A stretch of DNA of 64,000 nucleotides from JAFAZI01 sp035501255 (GCA_035501255.1 DATJWM010000086.1:19099-83098); one strand, 5' to 3'. Counted from the first letter of the stretch, positions 17,375 to 26,591 are shown. Translations and numbers: made by a program. Notes: generated from the letters alone by a model not told the origin.

Positions 17375-18211
17375 TCACGGCTGATCGGGCAGGTTCGTCC
17401 AGCCGGGAGCGCCCGCCCGGCGGTACCAGCCGCTTGCCGCAAGCGTTCCGCCGTCGACGGGGATCGTGTGACCGGTCACGAATCGTGATTGTTCGCTGGC
17501 GAGAAAGAGCGCGACTTCGGCGTAGTCCTCCGGCACGCCGAAGCGTCCCAGCGGAACCCACGATCGGAGCAGTTGCGGGTCGCGACCTCCCAACATGCTC
17601 TCGGCCGGCGTCTGCGGAGTGTCGGCAAGGTCCGGAGCGATCGCGTTGACCCGCACTCCGGACCCTCCGACCTCGACGGCAAGGCTGCGGGTGAACGCCA
17701 CAACCGCCGCCTTGAACGCGGAGTACACCGTGTTGGCGGGAATCCCGCGATACGCCTCGACCGTCGAAACGTTGACGATGCTCCCGGCCTTGGCCTCGAG
17801 CATCGATGGAAGGACAGCCCGGGTGACTCGGAAGACGTGCCGCAGGTTGACGTCGTACTGTGCCTCCCAGTCCGCCTCGCTCGAGGTCACGAACCGCCCG
17901 TTCGGGCGGTAGTCCCCGACGTTGTTGACGAGTACGCCGATCCGGCCGGCAGCGACGTCGGTCGCCGTCGAGACGAGCGTCTCGACCGCGCGCGGATCAC
18001 GAACGTCGCCGGTGACCGTAATCAACCGACCGTCGGGTTCGACGATGCTCGCCGACAATGCCTCCAGCGCCGCGGCATCGGTGTCGAGCGCGACCACCGT
18101 GGCGCCGGCCAGCGCAAACCGACGGCTGATTCCGCCGCCAATGCCGGCAGCACCGCCGGTGACGACCGCGACGTCGCCCGCCAGCGGGAGTCGCGGTGAA
18201 CGTTGGATCAC
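17375..18211 (-). CDS. Short-chain dehydrogenase/reductase
   Basis: NAD(P)-dependent oxidoreductase of 278 residues. It has the nucleotide motif TGGAAGIGGGI, the NNVG motif, catalytic Ser in NVSTVEAYRG, and catalytic Tyr/Lys in YSAFK. The C-terminus DGGTLAASGWYR is typical of SDRs that act on steroids or acyl substrates. The start GTG 18211 is divergent from the HhH-GPD gene. The substrate is unknown. Confidence 0.85.
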   Translation of the reverse strand: MIQRSPRLPLAGDVAVVTGGAAGIGGGISRRFALAGATVVALDTDAAALEALSASIVEPDGRLITVTGDVRDPRAVETLVSTATDVAAGRIGVLVNNVGDYRPNGRFVTSSEADWEAQYDVNLRHVFRVTRAVLPSMLEAKAGSIVNVSTVEAYRGIPANTVYSAFKAAVVAFTRSLAVEVGGSGVRVNAIAPDLADTPQTPAESMLGGRDPQLLRSWVPLGRFGVPEDYAEVALFLASEQSRFVTGHTIPVDGGTLAASGWYRRAGAPGWTNLPDQP

Positions 18212-18242
18212 GAATGCACGCTAACCGCTCACCTCCCGACCC

Positions 18243-18332
18243 GATCAAAACGGCGTCACGCCGTACCGGCTCGATCAAAACGGCGTCACGCCGTACCGGC
18301 TGGAGCGAAACGGCGTCACGCCGTTACGGTGG
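18243..18332 (+). repeat. Three 30-bp tandem direct repeats, each with a palindrome
   Basis: Units at 18243, 18273 and 18303 share AAACGGCGTCACGCCGT. The first two differ at one base; the third is diverged at several. Each carries ACGGCG-TCA-CGCCGT, a perfect inverted repeat. The array ends 4 bp before the ATG of the HhH-GPD gene. The third unit's changed end (TTACGGT) supplies a -10-like TACGGT. There are no spacers, so this is not CRISPR. It looks like a cluster of operator sites. Confidence 0.7.
18325..18330 (+). promoter_or_regulatory. Probable -10 box of a leaderless promoter
   Basis: TACGGT ends 6 nt before the ATG at 18337, so transcription would start at the ATG. The same spacing occurs at 19364 and 40291 in this window. 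The box is part of the third 30-bp repeat, so a protein bound there would block the promoter. Confidence 0.5.
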
Positions 18333-18336
18333 GGCC

Positions 18337-18915
18337 ATGGCGCCCGAACTGCACCTCGCCCAGAAGCCGGACGCGGACGCCCTCTTGTCCGAGAACCCGT
18401 TAGCACTGCTGATCGGCATGGTCCTCGACCAGCAGATCCCGCTCGAGTGGGCGTTCACCGGCCCGTTCACATTGAGCCAGCGACTCGGTCGCGATCTCGA
18501 CGCCGCGGACCTGGCCGATCGTGACCCCGAGAAGCTGGCCGCGGTGTTCGCGACCCCGCCAGCGCTGCACCGCTTCCCCGCATCGATGGCCGCGCGCGTC
18601 CAGCAGCTGTGCGCTCAGATCGTCACGGATTACGACGGGCGGGCGGAGAACATCTGGACCGGAGTGACCACCGGATCCGAACTCCGCAAGCGGATCGAGA
18701 ACCTGCCCGGCTTCGGCAAGCAGAAGGCGAAGATCTTCCTCGCGTTGCTCGGCAAGCAGTACGGCGTTCGACCGCGCGGGTGGCGAGAGCAGGCCGGGGA
18801 GTTCGGCCTCGCGAAGTCCTACTGCTCGGTCGCCGACATCGTGGATGACGCGTCGCTCGCCAAGGTCCGCGCATTCAAAAAGGACATGAAGGCGGCCGCC
18901 AAAGCGGCGTCGTAA
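18337..18915 (+). CDS. HhH-GPD-type DNA glycosylase-like protein
   Basis: The start ATG 18337 follows the -10-like box; the longer frame to 18196 merely translates the repeats. The 192-residue product has the helix-hairpin-helix core LPGFGKQKAKIFLALLGKQ and an N-terminal region LALLIGMVLDQQIP, typical of short actinobacterial base-excision-like proteins. The catalytic Asp normally located 8-10 residues after the hairpin is not evident (GVRPRGWREQ), so it may have a non-catalytic role. The name is by fold only. Confidence 0.75.
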   Translation: MAPELHLAQKPDADALLSENPLALLIGMVLDQQIPLEWAFTGPFTLSQRLGRDLDAADLADRDPEKLAAVFATPPALHRFPASMAARVQQLCAQIVTDYDGRAENIWTGVTTGSELRKRIENLPGFGKQKAKIFLALLGKQYGVRPRGWREQAGEFGLAKSYCSVADIVDDASLAKVRAFKKDMKAAAKAAS

Positions 18916-18919
18916 CACC

Positions 18920-19285
18920 TCACGTCGGGCGGGAGTGCGCGATCGCAGCCGCCACCGAATCAGGATCCCGAGCGACGTACGCCGTGCCGTCATCCGCAAC
19001 GACGAGCGGCCGCTGGATCAGCATGGGGTTGGCGACGAGAACATCGATCCACGCATCGACATGAGCAGCGTCGCGGTCGGGCAGCGTGACTCCCGCACCG
19101 CGGGCGTCCGCGGTCCGGCAGATGTCCCACGGAGCCAGCGCGAGCCGGGCGAGTACGGCGCGAAGATCCGCCGGCGACGGCGGCTCCTGCAAGTAGTAAC
19201 GCAACTCATACGTCAGGCCGACCTCGTCCACGGCTTCCTTCGCGATCCGACACTTCGAGCACCGCGGGTTGAACCAGATCTCCAT
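18920..19285 (-). CDS. ArsC/Spx-like protein (glutaredoxin-type arsenate reductase family)
   Basis: 121-residue protein starting at ATG 19285, with GAGG upstream. Thioredoxin-like fold with FNPRCSKC (Cys9 and Cys12) at the first helix, then YYLQEPPSPADLRAVLARL and a Pro loop region IQRPLVVADD. These are the marks of the ArsC/Spx/YffB family. True ArsC needs an Arg triad that I cannot confirm, so arsenate reduction is uncertain. No ars genes are nearby. Confidence 0.8.
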   Translation of the reverse strand: MEIWFNPRCSKCRIAKEAVDEVGLTYELRYYLQEPPSPADLRAVLARLALAPWDICRTADARGAGVTLPDRDAAHVDAWIDVLVANPMLIQRPLVVADDGTAYVARDPDSVAAAIAHSRPT

Positions 19286-19363
19286 CGAAACCTCGCTGTG
19301 GCGAGCGTCCCTCGCGCTCGCCGCCGCGACCTTACCGAGCAGAGACACCGACCGGGGCGGCAC

Positions 19364-19369
19364 TAGGGT
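19364..19369 (+). promoter_or_regulatory. Probable -10 box of a leaderless promoter
   Basis: TAGGGT ends 6 nt before the ATG at 19376 and no ribosome-binding site is present, so the transcript probably begins at the start codon. The -35 element is not clear. Confidence 0.45.
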
Positions 19370-19375
19370 TCCGAT

Positions 19376-20113
19376 ATGAGGTTCGTGTTGGTTCACGGCG
19401 GCGGCTTCGACGCGCGCTGCTGGGACGAGATGATCCCCGCTCTGCGCGCTGACGCCATCGCCGTCGACCTGCCCGGACGCGGGCGTCACCCTGCGGACCT
19501 CGACAGCGTCACCCTCGATGGCTGGGCCCACTCGGTCGTCGTCGACATCGCCGAGGTCGACGAGGTCGACGAGTCGAATCCCCCGGATCTCATTCTCGTC
19601 GGGCACTCGATGGCCGGCCTGACGTTGCCGAGGGTCGTGAACCTCATCCCCGAGAGAATCCGACACGTGGTGTTCGTCTCGTGCTCGGTCCCCGCTCACG
19701 GTAGGACCATGCTCGACGTGCTCAGCGCTCATTTCGACCGGCAGATCTCCACCCGCGCAGGGGAGGCCGGCACCCAGGCCGAGAACCAGAGTGCGACGAT
19801 GTCAGCCGACCTCGCGGTCGCGATGTTCTGCAACGACATGACTCCCGCACAGACCGAAACGACGCTGTCGTTGATGGTCCCGGAAGCCGCGGGACCCCTC
19901 GCCGAGCCGGCCGACAACTCGGGCCTCGCGCATCCAATCCCTCGAAGTTGGGTTCGCCTGAGCCGAGACGCCATCGTTTCCCCCGCCACCCAGGATCGAT
20001 TCATCGCGACCGTGGGTGACCTTGATGTCATCGATCTGGACGCCGGCCACATGGCGATGCTCAGCCGTCCCGATGAACTCGCCGCGATCCTCAACCGGAT
20101 CGCGGATCTGTGA
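19376..20113 (+). CDS. Alpha/beta hydrolase
   Basis: Serine hydrolase of 245 residues. The oxyanion region is VHGGGFDARCW, the nucleophile elbow GHSMAG (Ser ~84), the acid probably Asp in RDAIVSP and the His in DAGHMAML. Related proteins act on short esters or lactones. It is followed after 36 bp by a crotonase and then an LLM oxidoreductase on the same strand, so a small catabolic unit is possible. Confidence 0.85.
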   Translation: MRFVLVHGGGFDARCWDEMIPALRADAIAVDLPGRGRHPADLDSVTLDGWAHSVVVDIAEVDEVDESNPPDLILVGHSMAGLTLPRVVNLIPERIRHVVFVSCSVPAHGRTMLDVLSAHFDRQISTRAGEAGTQAENQSATMSADLAVAMFCNDMTPAQTETTLSLMVPEAAGPLAEPADNSGLAHPIPRSWVRLSRDAIVSPATQDRFIATVGDLDVIDLDAGHMAMLSRPDELAAILNRIADL

Positions 20114-20149
20114 CCACACCAAGTAGCTGATCACCCCCGAGGAGCGGCC

Positions 20150-20983
20150 ATGAGCGAGAGCCCGCCCGTTGTCATCGTCGAGACGAGCGAGCGCATTGCG
20201 ACCGTGACGCTCAACCGACCCGAGGCCCGCAACGCCCTCAGCCGGCAGCTCATGAGAGCGCTTTGGGACGCGGTCACCACCGCCGACGCCGATCCCGACG
20301 TCTCGGTCATCATCCTGACCGGCGCCGATCCCGCCTTCTGCGGTGGCGTCGACTTGAAGGAAATCGCCGCGGACACTCAGCCTGCTCACCTCACCCCGCC
20401 CACGCAGCCGACCGAACCGCCGGGTCAGGGACCGTCCCGGTTCTCCAACGGACTGTTTCGATTCCTGCCGCTGACGACGACGCCGATCATCGGCGCGATC
20501 AACGGGGTCGCGGTCACCGGTGGTCTGGAGATCGCACTCCAGTGCACCTTCCTCGTTGCCTCGGAACGCGCCCGGTTTGCCGACACGCACGCGCGGATCG
20601 GAATTCTGCCCGGAGGTGGGATCACCGTTTTCATGGCCGAGTCTCTCGGCCTCAGGCGAGCGATCGAGATGTCGTTGACCGGCAACTTCATCTCCGCCGA
20701 CGATGCGCTTCGTCTTGGCTTGGTCAACCACGTCACCTCACATGACGACCTCCTGCCCTTCACTCGCGGCCTCGCTCTCGACATCGCAAGCAACGACCAA
20801 GTTGCCGTCCGTCGGCTTCATGCGCACTACCAGCAGATCGCCAACGCCGCCACCCGCGACGAGGCGCACCGGATCGAAGGTGACATGGCGCAAAGCTGGC
20901 AGGCAGCGGTCGGCACCCGTCTCGTTGCGGACCGCCGGGCGCAGGTGACGGCACGAGGTCGGGCGCAAGCATCCGGATGCTGA
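20150..20983 (+). CDS. Enoyl-CoA hydratase / crotonase family protein
   Basis: Acts on a CoA thioester. The 277-residue chain has LNRPEARNALSRQ near the N-terminus, the oxyanion-hole motifs DPAFCGGVDLKE and INGVAVTGGLEIAL, and LPGGGITV. The start has GGAG upstream. The second catalytic Glu of hydratases may be replaced (GGGITVFMAESLG), so isomerase or hydrolase activity is possible. The last 7 bp overlap the LLM gene, implying co-translation. Confidence 0.85.
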   Translation: MSESPPVVIVETSERIATVTLNRPEARNALSRQLMRALWDAVTTADADPDVSVIILTGADPAFCGGVDLKEIAADTQPAHLTPPTQPTEPPGQGPSRFSNGLFRFLPLTTTPIIGAINGVAVTGGLEIALQCTFLVASERARFADTHARIGILPGGGITVFMAESLGLRRAIEMSLTGNFISADDALRLGLVNHVTSHDDLLPFTRGLALDIASNDQVAVRRLHAHYQQIANAATRDEAHRIEGDMAQSWQAAVGTRLVADRRAQVTARGRAQASGC

Positions 20984-21963
20984 TCGACACCTACCTGTCC
21001 GGCAGCGAGCGCGCGGCACCGGAATCGGCCGCGGCGCAAGCCGCCGGGTACGACGGGGCGTTCACCGGCGAGGTCAACGCGGATCCCTTCCTGCCGCTCG
21101 CCATCGCGGCGACGGCGACCGAACGCATCGACCTCGGTACGTCGATCGCGGTCGCGTTCGCGCGATCGCCAATGACCCTCGCCTATACCGCGTGGGACCT
21201 GCAAAGGCTCTCGCGAGGACGGTTCATGCTCGGGCTCGGGTCGCAGGTCAAGGCGCACATCACCCGGCGATACTCGATGGCGTGGGGACGACCCGTCGCC
21301 CAGATGCGGGAGTTCCTCCTTGCGATGCAAGCAATCTGGTACAGCTGGGACTCCGGCGAGCCACTCTTCTTCGACAGTGAGCACTACCAGCACACGTTGA
21401 TGCCCGCGAACTTCGTGCCAGCCTCGCACGGATTCGGACCACCGAAGGTGCTGGTCGCAGGCGTCGGAGACACCATGACGGCAATGGCGGGCGAGGTCGC
21501 GGACGGATTCCTGTGCCACGCGTTCACCACCGAGCGCTGGTTTCGTGAGCACACCCTGCCGGCGCTACACACCGGCCTCGTCCGAGCCGGGAAGTCACCA
21601 GCGGACTTCACGATCAAGGCCTCGACCTACCTTGCGACCGGCACGGACGAACAGATCACAGTCGCCCTCGACGAGATCCGCGGCCAGATCGCGTTCTATG
21701 CATCAACCCCTGCCTACCAACCGCTGCTCGAGTTGCATGGGTGGGGTGAGATCGGGGTCGAGCTGATCAGGATGTCGAAAGCCGGCCAGTGGGCTCGGAT
21801 GGGCGCGCTCGTCGACGACGACATGGTGGCCGAGTTCGCGGTCGTCGGGTCGATCGAGGAGGTACCCGCCCTCCTCGACAAGCGCTACGCAGGCGTCCTC
21901 GACCGGGTCGCGTTCTTGGTGCAGGAGCCCAGCCCGGAGTTGCGCGAGGCACTGCGTCACTGA
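20977..21963 (+). CDS. LLM-class F420-dependent oxidoreductase
   Basis: Luciferase-like monooxygenase fold of 328 residues, a TIM barrel that binds F420H2 or FMN. It has GAFTGEVNADPFLPLAIAA near the N-terminus, LSRGRFMLGLGSQV, and VLVAGVGDTMTAMAGEVADG. Several residues match the TIGR03617-like subgroup of F420 enzymes found in mycolate-related actinomycetes. It overlaps the crotonase gene. The substrate is unknown. Confidence 0.85.
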   Translation: MLIDTYLSGSERAAPESAAAQAAGYDGAFTGEVNADPFLPLAIAATATERIDLGTSIAVAFARSPMTLAYTAWDLQRLSRGRFMLGLGSQVKAHITRRYSMAWGRPVAQMREFLLAMQAIWYSWDSGEPLFFDSEHYQHTLMPANFVPASHGFGPPKVLVAGVGDTMTAMAGEVADGFLCHAFTTERWFREHTLPALHTGLVRAGKSPADFTIKASTYLATGTDEQITVALDEIRGQIAFYASTPAYQPLLELHGWGEIGVELIRMSKAGQWARMGALVDDDMVAEFAVVGSIEEVPALLDKRYAGVLDRVAFLVQEPSPELREALRH

Positions 21964-21978
21964 GGCGGTGACTCCCCG

Positions 21979-22524
21979 TCACCCGAGTAGCGAACGGACC
22001 GGATCGCTTCCGTCCCAGTTCGCGGCGGCATCGCGCACGAGCGTCGCCATCCCTCGCGTCAGATCGGTGAGTTCCATGATTTCGACGATCGTCGCGGGAC
22101 CGGAGTCCGGCGGCTCGACATAGGCATAGCGCGCCCCGCCGTCGCCTCCGCCGGACCACACAACCGGCCAACCCTCGGCGCCGACCGTCGCCATCGTGGC
22201 GTCGAAGTCCGACGCCCACCAAGCGAGCTGATGCATGCCCGCTCGGCCCGCGTCGAGGAATTCGGTATAGATGCTCGGCACCTCGTCGTCCTGGTGAATG
22301 AGCTCGATCTGAAGATCCCCGCTGTTCGCAAACGCGACCGACAGGGTCACGGTGCACGGATTCCCGCGGTAGTCGGCGGTTTGCTCGATCCCGCGGATGA
22401 CGAAAAACGGACCGACCCCGAGCGCGAGCCAACCGGCAATCGCCGCATCGAGATCGCGAACGACGTACCCGATCTGGCGAAACTCACCGGGCAGGAACGC
22501 GAACCCATGGCGGTCGTTTCCCAT
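21979..22524 (-). CDS. VOC (glyoxalase) family protein
   Basis: Vicinal-oxygen-chelate protein of 181 residues. It begins with FRQIGYVVRDLDAAIAGW, the strand that carries the first metal ligand position in glyoxalase-like folds, then LQIELIHQDDEVP and GMHQLAWWASDFDAT with a metal-ligand His. Such proteins are often isomerases or dioxygenases. It lies convergent to the LLM gene and divergent from furA, so it is not part of an obvious operon. Confidence 0.8.
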   Translation of the reverse strand: MGNDRHGFAFLPGEFRQIGYVVRDLDAAIAGWLALGVGPFFVIRGIEQTADYRGNPCTVTLSVAFANSGDLQIELIHQDDEVPSIYTEFLDAGRAGMHQLAWWASDFDATMATVGAEGWPVVWSGGGDGGARYAYVEPPDSGPATIVEIMELTDLTRGMATLVRDAAANWDGSDPVRSLLG

Positions 22525-22564
22525 GCCGACGAGCGTGCCACAGCGCCCCCGATTCGCCGTTTTC

Positions 22565-22593
22565 TTGACTTAGTCCATTCTTGGCGCGAGGAT
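22565..22593 (+). promoter_or_regulatory. furA promoter region
   Basis: TTGACT (22565-22570) is followed after 17 bp by GAGGAT, which ends 6 nt before the GTG at 22600, so transcription would start at or next to the start codon. The AT-rich stretch between (TAGTCCATTC) is where FurA-type regulators bind in the equivalent actinobacterial promoter. Function inferred from position. Confidence 0.5.
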
Positions 22594-22599
22594 GCGGGT

Positions 22600-23031
22600 G
22601 TGCCCACAACCGCCGACCTCGAGCAGCTGTTGCGCGAGGCCGGGTTGCGGGTCACTCGCCCGCGGGTCGCCGTTCTCGCCACGGTCTATGCAAATCCCCA
22701 CATCGACACCGACACCATCATCAGTGCGGTCCGCGACGACCTCGGCGAAGTCTCCCGCCAGGCGGTGTACGACGTCCTGCGAGCGTTTACCGACGTCTCC
22801 CTGGTACGCCGGATCGAGCCCGCCGGGTCGGTGGCCCGCTACGAGTCGCGGGTCGGCGACAACCACCATCACGTGGTCTGCCGATCGTGCGGCGTCATCA
22901 ACGACGTCGACTGTGCTGTCGGCGAGCGGCCGTGTTTGACCGCATCCGACGATCGCGGCTTCACCATCGATGAGGCCGAGGTCGTCTATTGGGGAATCTG
23001 CGCCGAGTGCGCAACCGCACCAGATCGTTAA
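22600..23031 (+). CDS. furA: FurA-type redox regulator
   Basis: Fur-family repressor, 143 residues. The N-terminal helix-turn-helix is VSRQAVYDVLRAFTDVSLV; the metal site includes the His cluster NHHHVVCRSCG and the second Cys pair ICAECA, which hold structural zinc. Start GTG 22600 is chosen because the longer frame has no Fur similarity. It sits 33 bp before katG, the classical furA-katG arrangement in which the protein represses both genes and releases under peroxide. Confidence 0.92.
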   Translation: MPTTADLEQLLREAGLRVTRPRVAVLATVYANPHIDTDTIISAVRDDLGEVSRQAVYDVLRAFTDVSLVRRIEPAGSVARYESRVGDNHHHVVCRSCGVINDVDCAVGERPCLTASDDRGFTIDEAEVVYWGICAECATAPDR

Positions 23032-23064
23032 CCGAGGTCCCGAACCCACTCCGGAAGGTGTGCC

Positions 23065-25299
23065 GTGTCTGACAATCCTGACGCCGTCGTCGGTGAGATG
23101 AACACCGGCGGTGACCAGCTGTGCCCCGTCACCTCAGCGGTGCCGAACCACCCCACCGAGGGCGGCGGGAACCGCTCCTGGTGGCCGAACCAGATCAATC
23201 TCGCGATTCTGCGCAAGCACCCTCCGGCGTCCAACCCGATGGGCGAGGACTTCGACTACGCGGCTGAGTTCGCGACCCTCGACCTTGACGCCGTCCGCGC
23301 GGACATCGACGAAGTGATGACCACGTCACAGCCATGGTGGCCGGCCGACTTCGGTCATTACGGCCCGCTGTTCATCCGCATGGCCTGGCACGCCGCGGGC
23401 ACTTACCGGATCAACGACGGCCGCGGGGGCGCCGGTTCGGGCATGCAGCGCTTCGCCCCGCTCAACAGCTGGCCGGACAACGGCAACCTCGACAAGGCTC
23501 GCCGGCTGCTGTGGCCGGTCAAGCAGAAGTACGGACGAAAACTGTCGTGGGCGGACCTGATGGTCTTCGCCGGGAACTGTGCGCTCGAGTCGATGGGCTT
23601 CACGACGTTCGGCTTCGGCGGTGGACGGGAGGATGTCTGGGAGCCGGACGAGGACGTCTACTGGGGCCCGGAGTCGGACTGGCTGGGCGACGAGCGTTAC
23701 ACCGGCGATCGCGAGCTGGAGAATCCGTTGGCCGCCGTCCAGATGGGGCTGATCTACGTCAACCCGGAGGGTCCGAACGGCACCCCGGATCCGCTCGCTG
23801 CCGCCCGCGACATCCGGGAGACCTTCCGGCGGATGGCAATGAACGACGAGGAGACCGTCGCTCTCATCGCGGGCGGGCACACATTCGGCAAGACGCACGG
23901 CGCCGCCGACCCCGACACCTACGTCGGCCCGGAGCCGGAGGGCGCGCCGCTGGAGGAGCAGGGGCTCGGCTGGAAGAACAGCTTCGGCACCGGCTCGGGC
24001 AACGACGCGGTGACCAGCGGGCTCGAGGGGATCTGGACCACCACGCCCAAGCAGTGGGACAACAGCTTCCTCGAGATCCTGTTCGGCTACGAGTGGGAGC
24101 TCTTCACGAGTCCGGCCGGAGCCTCGCAGTGGCGGCCCAAGGACGGCGCCGGTGCCGGTACCGTCCCGGACGCGCACGACCCGTCGAAGACGCACGCTCC
24201 GACCATGCTCACTACCGACCTGTCGCTTCGGTTCGACCCGATCTATGAGGAGATCTCGCGGCGGTTCCTCGCGAACCCGGACGAGTTTGCGGACGCGTTC
24301 GCGCGCGCATGGTTCAAGCTGACCCACCGCGACATGGGTCCGATCCAGCGTTACCTCGGTCCGCTGGTGCCCAAGGAGACGCTGATCTGGCAGGACCCGG
24401 TGCCGACCGCGACCGCCCCGGTCATCGGCGCCGAGGACATCGAGGCGCTGAAGGCGGCGATCAACGACTCCGGGCTGTCGGTCTCCCAGCTGGTGTCGAC
24501 CGCGTGGGCATCGGCCTCGTCGTTCCGCGGAAGCGACAAGCGGGGCGGCGCCAACGGCGCACGGATTCGGCTCGAGCCGCAAAGCGGATGGGAGGTCAAC
24601 GACCCGAACGACCTCGCCGGCGTACTTCGGACCCTCGAGGGGATCACTGCTTCGTTCAACTCGGGGCGCACGGACGGCAAGCAGGCGTCGCTCGCCGACG
24701 TGATCGTGCTGGCCGGATGTGTTGGCGTCGAGCAAGCGGCACGAAAGGCGGGCGTCGAGGTGAGCGTGCCGTTCACTGCTGGGCGGACCGACGCGTCGGC
24801 GGAGCAGACGGACGTCGAGTCATTCGCCGCCCTGGAACCGACTGCCGATGGCTTCCGCAACTACCTGGGCAAAGGCCACCGGCTGCCGGCCGAGTACCTC
24901 CTCGTCGACCGCGCCAACTTGCTGACGCTCTCCGCGCCCGAGATGACGGTGCTTGTCGGCGGCCTTCGGGTCCTCGGCGCGAACACCGGCGGGTCGACCG
25001 CAGGGGTGCTGACCGCAACCCCCGGCGCGCTGACGAACGACTTCTTCGTCAACCTGCTGGACATGGCGACGACCTGGTCGCCGACGTCGGAAGCCGGGGA
25101 CGCGTTCGAGGGTCGTGACCGGGCGACGGGGGCGGCGAAGTGGACCGCGTCGCGAGTCGACCTGGTGTTCGGGTCAAACTCCGAGCTCCGAGCGCTTGCC
25201 GAGGTCTACGGGGCTGCTGACGCCAAGACGAAGTTCGTCACTGACTTCATCGCCGCGTGGGACAAGGTAATGAATCTCGACCGGTACGACCTGAACTGA
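23065..25299 (+). CDS. katG: Catalase-peroxidase KatG
   Basis: Bifunctional heme enzyme (744 residues) that destroys peroxide and also oxidises substrates. The distal site is RMAWHAAGTYR (Arg105, Trp108, His109). The Trp-Tyr-Met adduct residues follow in GLIYVNPEG and RRMAMNDEE. The proximal heme His lies in IAGGHTFGKTHGA. A Ser in VTSGLEGIW matches the position of the isoniazid-related Ser315 of M. tuberculosis. A second, degenerate peroxidase domain makes up residues ~430-744. Start is GTG 23065 with GGAAGG upstream. Confidence 0.97.
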   Translation: MSDNPDAVVGEMNTGGDQLCPVTSAVPNHPTEGGGNRSWWPNQINLAILRKHPPASNPMGEDFDYAAEFATLDLDAVRADIDEVMTTSQPWWPADFGHYGPLFIRMAWHAAGTYRINDGRGGAGSGMQRFAPLNSWPDNGNLDKARRLLWPVKQKYGRKLSWADLMVFAGNCALESMGFTTFGFGGGREDVWEPDEDVYWGPESDWLGDERYTGDRELENPLAAVQMGLIYVNPEGPNGTPDPLAAARDIRETFRRMAMNDEETVALIAGGHTFGKTHGAADPDTYVGPEPEGAPLEEQGLGWKNSFGTGSGNDAVTSGLEGIWTTTPKQWDNSFLEILFGYEWELFTSPAGASQWRPKDGAGAGTVPDAHDPSKTHAPTMLTTDLSLRFDPIYEEISRRFLANPDEFADAFARAWFKLTHRDMGPIQRYLGPLVPKETLIWQDPVPTATAPVIGAEDIEALKAAINDSGLSVSQLVSTAWASASSFRGSDKRGGANGARIRLEPQSGWEVNDPNDLAGVLRTLEGITASFNSGRTDGKQASLADVIVLAGCVGVEQAARKAGVEVSVPFTAGRTDASAEQTDVESFAALEPTADGFRNYLGKGHRLPAEYLLVDRANLLTLSAPEMTVLVGGLRVLGANTGGSTAGVLTATPGALTNDFFVNLLDMATTWSPTSEAGDAFEGRDRATGAAKWTASRVDLVFGSNSELRALAEVYGAADAKTKFVTDFIAAWDKVMNLDRYDLN

Positions 25300-25414
25300 T
25301 CACCTGGTTGACGGCTCCGGCCGGGTCGTCCGGTTCGAACGGGACGGCTCGGCCGGCGCGTCGCCGCGTCTATCGTGGACGAAACTCGGTACGGCGAACT
25401 CGGAGGCGGTCATC

Positions 25415-26584
25415 GTGAGGGTTCTCGTTCTTGGCGGAGACGGGTTCTGCGGCTGGCCGACGGCGCTCCACCTCTCCGCCGAGGGTCATGACGTCGTCAT
25501 CGCCGACAACCTGGTCCGGCGCAAGATCGACGTCGAGCTCGAGGCCTCGTCGCTGACCCCGATCTCGCCGATCTCCACCCGGCTGGCTGCCTGGAACGAG
25601 GTTTCCGGACGGACGATCGAGTTCGAGAGCATCGATGTCGCGGATCAGTATCACCGGCTGTTGACACTGATCTCCGACTGGCAGCCAGACGCGATCGTTC
25701 ACTTCGCCGAGCAGCGCGCCGCGCCGTACTCAATGAAGTCCTCGTGGCACAAGCGCTACACGGTCAGCAACAACCTCAACGCCACCAACAACCTGCTGGC
25801 AGCGATCGTCGAGGCCGACCTCGATGTTCACGTCGTGCATCTGGGCACCATGGGTGTGTACGGCTACGGGACGGCGGGGGTGAAAATTCCCGAGGGATAC
25901 CTACGGGTGCACATTCCCGCTGAGGACGGAAGCATCGTCGAGAGCGAGATTCTCTACCCGCCGAATCCCGGTTCGATCTACCACCTCACCAAGACCCAAG
26001 ATCAACTCCTATTCGCCTACTACAACAAGAACGACGGAGTCCGGGTCACCGACTTGCACCAGGGCATCGTGTGGGGGACGCAGACGAAGGAGACCCGTTT
26101 GGACGACCGGTTGATCAACCGGTTCGACTACGACGGCGACTACGGCACGGTCCTCAACCGGTTCCTCATGCAGGCGGCAATCGGATATCCACTGACCGTC
26201 CATGGCACGGGCGGACAGACTCGCGCCTTCATTCACATTCAGGACACGGTCAGATGCGTCCAGCTCGCGGTCGAGACACCGCCGCCCCCTGGTCAACGGG
26301 TTCGGGTGTTCAACCAGATGACCGAAACCCACCGGATCATCGATCTCGCGAAGCTGGTCTCCCGCCTGACCGATGCGGAGATCGACAACGTCGAAAACCC
26401 GCGCAACGAAGCCGCCGAGAACGACCTCGTCGTCGAAAACCGCCAGCTCATCGAGCTCGGCCTCGACCCCATCACTCTCGAAGAAGGTCTACTCGGCGAG
26501 GTCACCGAGATCGCAAAGAAGTACGCGGATCGCGCCGACCTCGACAAGATCCCGTGCCGGTCCTTGTGGCGTCAGAAGCGCTGA
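25415..26584 (+). CDS. sqdB: UDP-sulfoquinovose synthase (SqdB/SQD1)
   Basis: Converts UDP-glucose and sulfite to UDP-sulfoquinovose, head-group donor of sulfolipids. The 389-residue protein starts at GTG 25415 with GGAGG upstream. The NAD motif is GGDGFCGWPTALHL, which is characteristic of SQD1. Catalytic residues appear in HLGTMGVYGYG and the YxxxK motif YHLTK. HQGIVWGTQTKET and RAFIHIQDTV further match the family. cysH follows 7 bp downstream and may supply the sulfite. The glycosyltransferase that uses the product (SqdX/SQD2) is not in view. Confidence 0.9.
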   Translation: MRVLVLGGDGFCGWPTALHLSAEGHDVVIADNLVRRKIDVELEASSLTPISPISTRLAAWNEVSGRTIEFESIDVADQYHRLLTLISDWQPDAIVHFAEQRAAPYSMKSSWHKRYTVSNNLNATNNLLAAIVEADLDVHVVHLGTMGVYGYGTAGVKIPEGYLRVHIPAEDGSIVESEILYPPNPGSIYHLTKTQDQLLFAYYNKNDGVRVTDLHQGIVWGTQTKETRLDDRLINRFDYDGDYGTVLNRFLMQAAIGYPLTVHGTGGQTRAFIHIQDTVRCVQLAVETPPPPGQRVRVFNQMTETHRIIDLAKLVSRLTDAEIDNVENPRNEAAENDLVVENRQLIELGLDPITLEEGLLGEVTEIAKKYADRADLDKIPCRSLWRQKR

Positions 26585-26591
26585 TCGGTTC

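Noticed and set aside
18243..18332. Possible CRISPR array
   Set aside because: The three 30-bp units are directly contiguous with no spacers, and no cas genes are near.
23326..24735. 469-codon minus-strand open frame
   Set aside because: Antisense to katG, whose frame carries all catalase-peroxidase motifs.
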